From positions 1 through 64,000 of the forward strand of contig CAILAZ010000268.1 in assembly GCA_903832295.1 (NCBI GenBank): a DNA stretch of 64,000 nt, read 5' to 3'. Both the position numbers and the translations under genes were made by a program. Each line of letters begins with the position of its first letter. The first letter of the stretch is position 1. Shown here one piece after another: positions 60,867-64,000 of this stretch. Below the pieces are notes generated by a model that had not been told where the DNA came from, made no database searches, and saw only the letters and a program-made list of their open reading frames with translations. Origin of the DNA: an uncultured Acidobacteriota bacterium (lineage in GTDB: Bacteria > Acidobacteriota > Terriglobia > Terriglobales > Acidobacteriaceae).

Positions 60867-60877
60867 TTACTTTCGAT
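60867..60877 (+). repeat. Right copy of cassette-flanking direct repeat
   Basis: Second identical TTACTTTCGAT, directly before the terminator and 1297 bp from the left copy. Confidence 0.7.
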
Positions 60878-60901
60878 AGCAGCCCCTCCGGGCTGCTTTT
60901 T
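60878..60901 (+). terminator. Intrinsic terminator before the tape measure gene
   Basis: 8-bp stem AGCAGCCC / GGGCTGCT with a CTCC loop, followed by TTTT (five Ts counting the last stem base). Confidence 0.9.
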
Positions 60902-60916
60902 CATTGGGGCTTATCC

Positions 60917-63757
60917 ATGTCAATGCAGATCGGTGATGCAATTCTAAAGTTCGTTGGCGACACCACCGACCTGGACGCCGCATTCCAGCAAGTACAGGAA
61001 GGGTCTGCGGCCAAGCTCGCCCCGGTTCAGGCCGATGTTGCCGGAATTAGCACAGCATTGGACGCTGTAGTTGAAAGCGCGCAAGCTGCTGGCGCTGCGA
61101 TGGCGGAGGCTGGTGAGCAAGGGACGCAGGCTGCCAGCACACTCAGCGAAGCCCAGACCAACGTCGCCAAGCTCACATACGAAAATCAGGTTGCGCAGAA
61201 ATCTCTCCAGGTAGCACTCCGTCAGGTTCATGCAACCTCCGGAGATGTTGCATCTGTGATCGAGAGCCTCGGACGGGCGCAGGCGCGCGCCGCCCAGACA
61301 GCGCAGGCACTGGCAGCAGCGCAGGATGAAGTGAGGGCTTCCTCTATAAACATGGGTACCGCAGCCGCGGAAGCCGGCACGGTTACTACATTCTCCATGC
61401 ACGAGGCGAAAGCGGAAATTGCCCTCCTCGGCGAAGAGGTTGGCGTAAAGGTTCCGCGCCATCTTCGCGGATTCCTTGCGGAAATTCCAGGTGTCGGGGC
61501 CGCGTTGACCGCGCTGTTCTCCGTTACCGCTGTCCTGATGCTCATCCAGATCGTCGTTGAGGCCGGGAAAAAGCTCTACGAATTCGGGATGAAGGGCCTG
61601 GAGGCCGCGGAGAAGATCGCCGAATCGTGGAGCAAATCAACCGGAGAAATACGAAAGCATAACGATGAACTCCAGGTTGCCAATGACAAGCTCGATGTCG
61701 AGATAGCAAAACTGGAGCACAAGCCAGCGAACATGCTCAAGTTGGCGCTCGATGAAAGCATTGTCGCCGCCGATAAATTGGCCGAGGCGCTGGCCAAGGA
61801 TTATGACGAGGTTCAGAAGCTACTCAAACAGGACCACGTTAGTGGGATGGAGAGCTTCATTGGCATGTTCACCGGAGGTTCAAAGTCCACCTCCGACGAA
61901 GAAAGCCTGATCACGAAGCTAGCCAAGGGGTTAAAGGAGATAGGCGTCCAAGGGCAGATTAACGCCGGGAACGCAAAGACCGAAGACGAGCGAGCGACCG
62001 CGGCGGCGAAGACCAGGCTAGAGCTGCAGGAGGCAATCACCAAAGCCATCGCGCAGACGAGCGAGGGCATCGGGCATCTCAATCGCAGCGAGAACCTGCA
62101 GGGACAATTCTTATCGATTAAGCCCGAGGCGTTGGAAGCATCGAAAAACATGCTGCTCGGCTACCTGACGCAATTGAGAGTCATGCAATCGGGGTTCAAC
62201 GCGCAGAGCGCCAACGATCAAAAAGTTACGGATAAGGCCAAGCTGGAGCAGCACAAAGCCGCCAACGAGGAGTTGACGAAGGTCGACGAAGCAAAGCTCG
62301 CCGCAGACAAAAAGGACTCGGACGCGCGGGCTGATCTCTATGCGGCAACGGCTAAGCTGATGCGAGCGGAACGACAGATTTCCGCGGTGCAAGAACTGCA
62401 GATGCTGAATATGTCGGCGGAGGCAAAATACAACGCCGAACTTACATATCAGCAAAGAATGCTCGCCTTGCTGCAGCGAGATCCAACGAAGAATGCGGCA
62501 GCGATCATCGCCAAAAATGCCGAGATTGAGGCCCTCGAAAAAGAGCACATGGCCAAGCTTGCTGAAAATGCTACACAAACGGCCGAGATGCTCAACAAAG
62601 TCCAGGAGGGTCTCGACCATCTGAAGCCGAAGCCTGTGAACTGGGCGGTCCTTCTGCCTCCCCCAGATGTTCTCAAGGGCATGAGAGACCTCGAAACTGC
62701 CTACCGAACGCTGGGGATCATCGGTCCCTCGATGTACCACTCTCTGACGATCGCAGCTCAGTCGGCTTATGCAACAGTGGCGGCTTCCGCGACGAAGGGC
62801 TCCCTTATCGAGTTGGAAGCACGAAGATCTCTAATGCAGGCAGAGATTAACGAAGCTAAATCGCATGAGCAGAACACCAAGGCCAAGGAAAAAGACCTGG
62901 CTACAGTTGTTGCGGCTATCAATAAGGCAACGGACGCAACCAAAAAATATGCAAGGGCCGATCAGTCCGTCATAGGCCTCATGGGCGAGATGCACAAGGA
63001 GCTTGTCGAGCAGCACGGCGACCTCACCAAAAGCCAGCAGCAGTTCAACGCTATTGCCGGGGATATGTCCAACGTCTTCGGAAGCGCGGTGAGTTCGTTT
63101 GTCAGTGGGCAGGAGACGATGGGGCAAGCGCTCGAAAAGGCGCTGGCACAGTACCTGGCAAATCTCGCTGGCAAGGCCGCAGCGGACGCTCTCTACTTTG
63201 CTGCCTGGGGAATCGCGGATACATTCTGGTTCCCAAGCCGCGCAGCTGGAGACTTTGCTGCGGCTGGCGAATTTGCGGCTTTGGCTGCGATTGCTGGCGG
63301 CGCTGCCTACGGAATGAGCGGCGGCCCTTCCTCGTCTTCCAGTTCTTCGGGGTCCTCGGCTTCGACGCCGGCGTCGGGCAATGGAATCAGCGGTTCGTCC
63401 AGTTCGGCCGGAACGGCTCCGACGCAGACCACCAACGTACATCGCTTTGGAGCGGGTGCGCTGATCAGTCAGCCAACACTCGCCGTGATCGGTGACAGTA
63501 TTCACTCCGCCGATCAAAGCGCAACTGAGGCCGTGCTTCCACTCGACGACCCGAAAGCGATGTCTGCCATCGCCGATGCAATCACCGCTCGCATGGGGCC
63601 AGGCGGCGGCGGGGACACCCACGTTCACATGCCAAATCTGCGCGGCATTGTCAGTTCAGATGTGCTCAGCGACGTCATCGATCAGATGAATACCCAAGTT
63701 CAAGGCGGCAAGCGATTGCTCGCCTCCGAGGCTCGTCGCACCGTGAGGCGTTCGTAA
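60917..63757 (+). CDS. Tail tape measure protein
   Basis: 946 residues. Long helical and coiled-coil with the N-terminal motif ILKFVGDTTDLDAAFQQVQE, one hydrophobic segment (about 195-225, VGAALTALFSVTAVLMLIQI), heptad-rich middle and a Ser/Gly-rich C-terminal end. At about 1.5 A per residue the expected tail is about 140 nm long (inference). Sets tail length and probably passes into the host during injection. Confidence 0.92.
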   Translation: MSMQIGDAILKFVGDTTDLDAAFQQVQEGSAAKLAPVQADVAGISTALDAVVESAQAAGAAMAEAGEQGTQAASTLSEAQTNVAKLTYENQVAQKSLQVALRQVHATSGDVASVIESLGRAQARAAQTAQALAAAQDEVRASSINMGTAAAEAGTVTTFSMHEAKAEIALLGEEVGVKVPRHLRGFLAEIPGVGAALTALFSVTAVLMLIQIVVEAGKKLYEFGMKGLEAAEKIAESWSKSTGEIRKHNDELQVANDKLDVEIAKLEHKPANMLKLALDESIVAADKLAEALAKDYDEVQKLLKQDHVSGMESFIGMFTGGSKSTSDEESLITKLAKGLKEIGVQGQINAGNAKTEDERATAAAKTRLELQEAITKAIAQTSEGIGHLNRSENLQGQFLSIKPEALEASKNMLLGYLTQLRVMQSGFNAQSANDQKVTDKAKLEQHKAANEELTKVDEAKLAADKKDSDARADLYAATAKLMRAERQISAVQELQMLNMSAEAKYNAELTYQQRMLALLQRDPTKNAAAIIAKNAEIEALEKEHMAKLAENATQTAEMLNKVQEGLDHLKPKPVNWAVLLPPPDVLKGMRDLETAYRTLGIIGPSMYHSLTIAAQSAYATVAASATKGSLIELEARRSLMQAEINEAKSHEQNTKAKEKDLATVVAAINKATDATKKYARADQSVIGLMGEMHKELVEQHGDLTKSQQQFNAIAGDMSNVFGSAVSSFVSGQETMGQALEKALAQYLANLAGKAAADALYFAAWGIADTFWFPSRAAGDFAAAGEFAALAAIAGGAAYGMSGGPSSSSSSSGSSASTPASGNGISGSSSSAGTAPTQTTNVHRFGAGALISQPTLAVIGDSIHSADQSATEAVLPLDDPKAMSAIADAITARMGPGGGGDTHVHMPNLRGIVSSDVLSDVIDQMNTQVQGGKRLLASEARRTVRRS

Positions 63758-64000
63758 ATGGCCTATCCGAAGATCACCTGGAATGACGGTGCTGGCAATA
63801 TCGGCACCGTTTTGTTTCAGCTTCCGCCAACGTCGAAGCCGTACAAATCCTATGCAGCCACGCGCACGGACACCCTCTCGACCTCGGGAGTGAAACAGTC
63901 GGTCTGGTTGCGCACGGATTCGCTGATGCCCCTGGTGATGGAGTACGTCCAGATCGGCGACGACGTCGAAGCCTTCGATACCTTCATGCAATATGCGCTG
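63758..64000 (+). CDS. Tail protein downstream of the tape measure (partial)
   Basis: 81 residues of a frame that runs past the window end. Start ATG is on the base after the tape measure stop. MAYPKITWNDGAGNIGTVLF is beta-rich. Position suggests a distal tail or baseplate component. Confidence 0.7.
   Translation, partial: MAYPKITWNDGAGNIGTVLFQLPPTSKPYKSYAATRTDTLSTSGVKQSVWLRTDSLMPLVMEYVQIGDDVEAFDTFMQYAL

Larger units (their letters stand above)
35979..64000 (+). mobile_element. Siphovirus-type prophage, left end and structural arm
   Basis: All genes run rightwards from the tRNA-Arg 3' end to beyond the window. HK97-type head genes, connector genes, a tail tube, a frameshifted tail chaperone and a long tape measure identify a long-tailed phage. 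Integrase, repressor, lysis genes and attR are not visible, so they must lie further right or be absent. Roughly 28 kb is visible. Confidence 0.9.

Noticed and set aside
1-64000. CRISPR arrays, insertion sequences, retron or diversity-generating elements
   Set aside because: No regularly spaced repeats, transposase or reverse transcriptase motifs were found.

Overview
The window is a GC-rich bacterial chromosome segment, most likely from an Acidobacteriota (Terriglobia-like) soil organism. The best taxonomic hints are a TonB-receptor-like protein with an N-terminal carboxypeptidase-regulatory (CarboxypepD_reg) domain and the overall housekeeping gene style. The sequence itself does not prove this assignment.

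Positions 1-18575 are ordinary chromosome. They hold the receptor and a DUF5666 protein, an acyl desaturase, an orphan sensor kinase, a YhaM-type HD nuclease, a GAF histidine kinase with its LuxR-type regulator, aroC-def, fmt-rsmB, a cupin, a lone ClpB-D2-like AAA ATPase, a LysM/DUF4015 putative glycosidase, a 2H phosphoesterase, a UDP-glucose dehydrogenase homologue that has lost its catalytic residues, and tRNA-His. Clear hairpin terminators separate most of these units.

Positions 18926-29798 carry a serine hydrolase and then an eight-gene, tightly packed operon from a good sigma70-type promoter. It encodes a membrane protein, a von Willebrand A protein, a PP2C phosphatase, a Ser/Thr kinase, a protein with four GYF-like repeats plus a membrane segment and Sel1 repeats, two exported proteins (one coiled-coil) and a membrane-anchored TPR protein. 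The vWA/PP2C/kinase core resembles the TerY-P signalling triad. The rest looks like an envelope-spanning apparatus and is the best candidate here for an undescribed system. Positions 29865-35858 return to housekeeping genes (M3 peptidase, M50 protease with a zinc-ribbon membrane partner, FmdB-like protein, YheT hydrolase) and end at tRNA-Arg(TCT).

From 35979 to the window end is a siphovirus-type prophage that starts at the 3' end of tRNA-Arg. The left arm (36040-45749) is one operon of about 26 mostly tiny genes, chained by 4-nt stop/start overlaps, with a HerA-like ATPase and a winged-helix protein. It ends at a terminator. A roughly 0.9 kb non-coding control region with repeated palindromes and stacked hairpins follows. 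Then comes the late operon: HNH nuclease, terminase, portal, ClpP-like protease, HK97-type capsid, connectors, tail tube, tail-assembly chaperone with a canonical -1 frameshift site, a two-gene HIRAN/membrane cassette flanked by direct repeats, and a 946-residue tape measure protein. Integrase, repressor, lysis genes and the right attachment site are not in the window. The prophage continues beyond position 64000.
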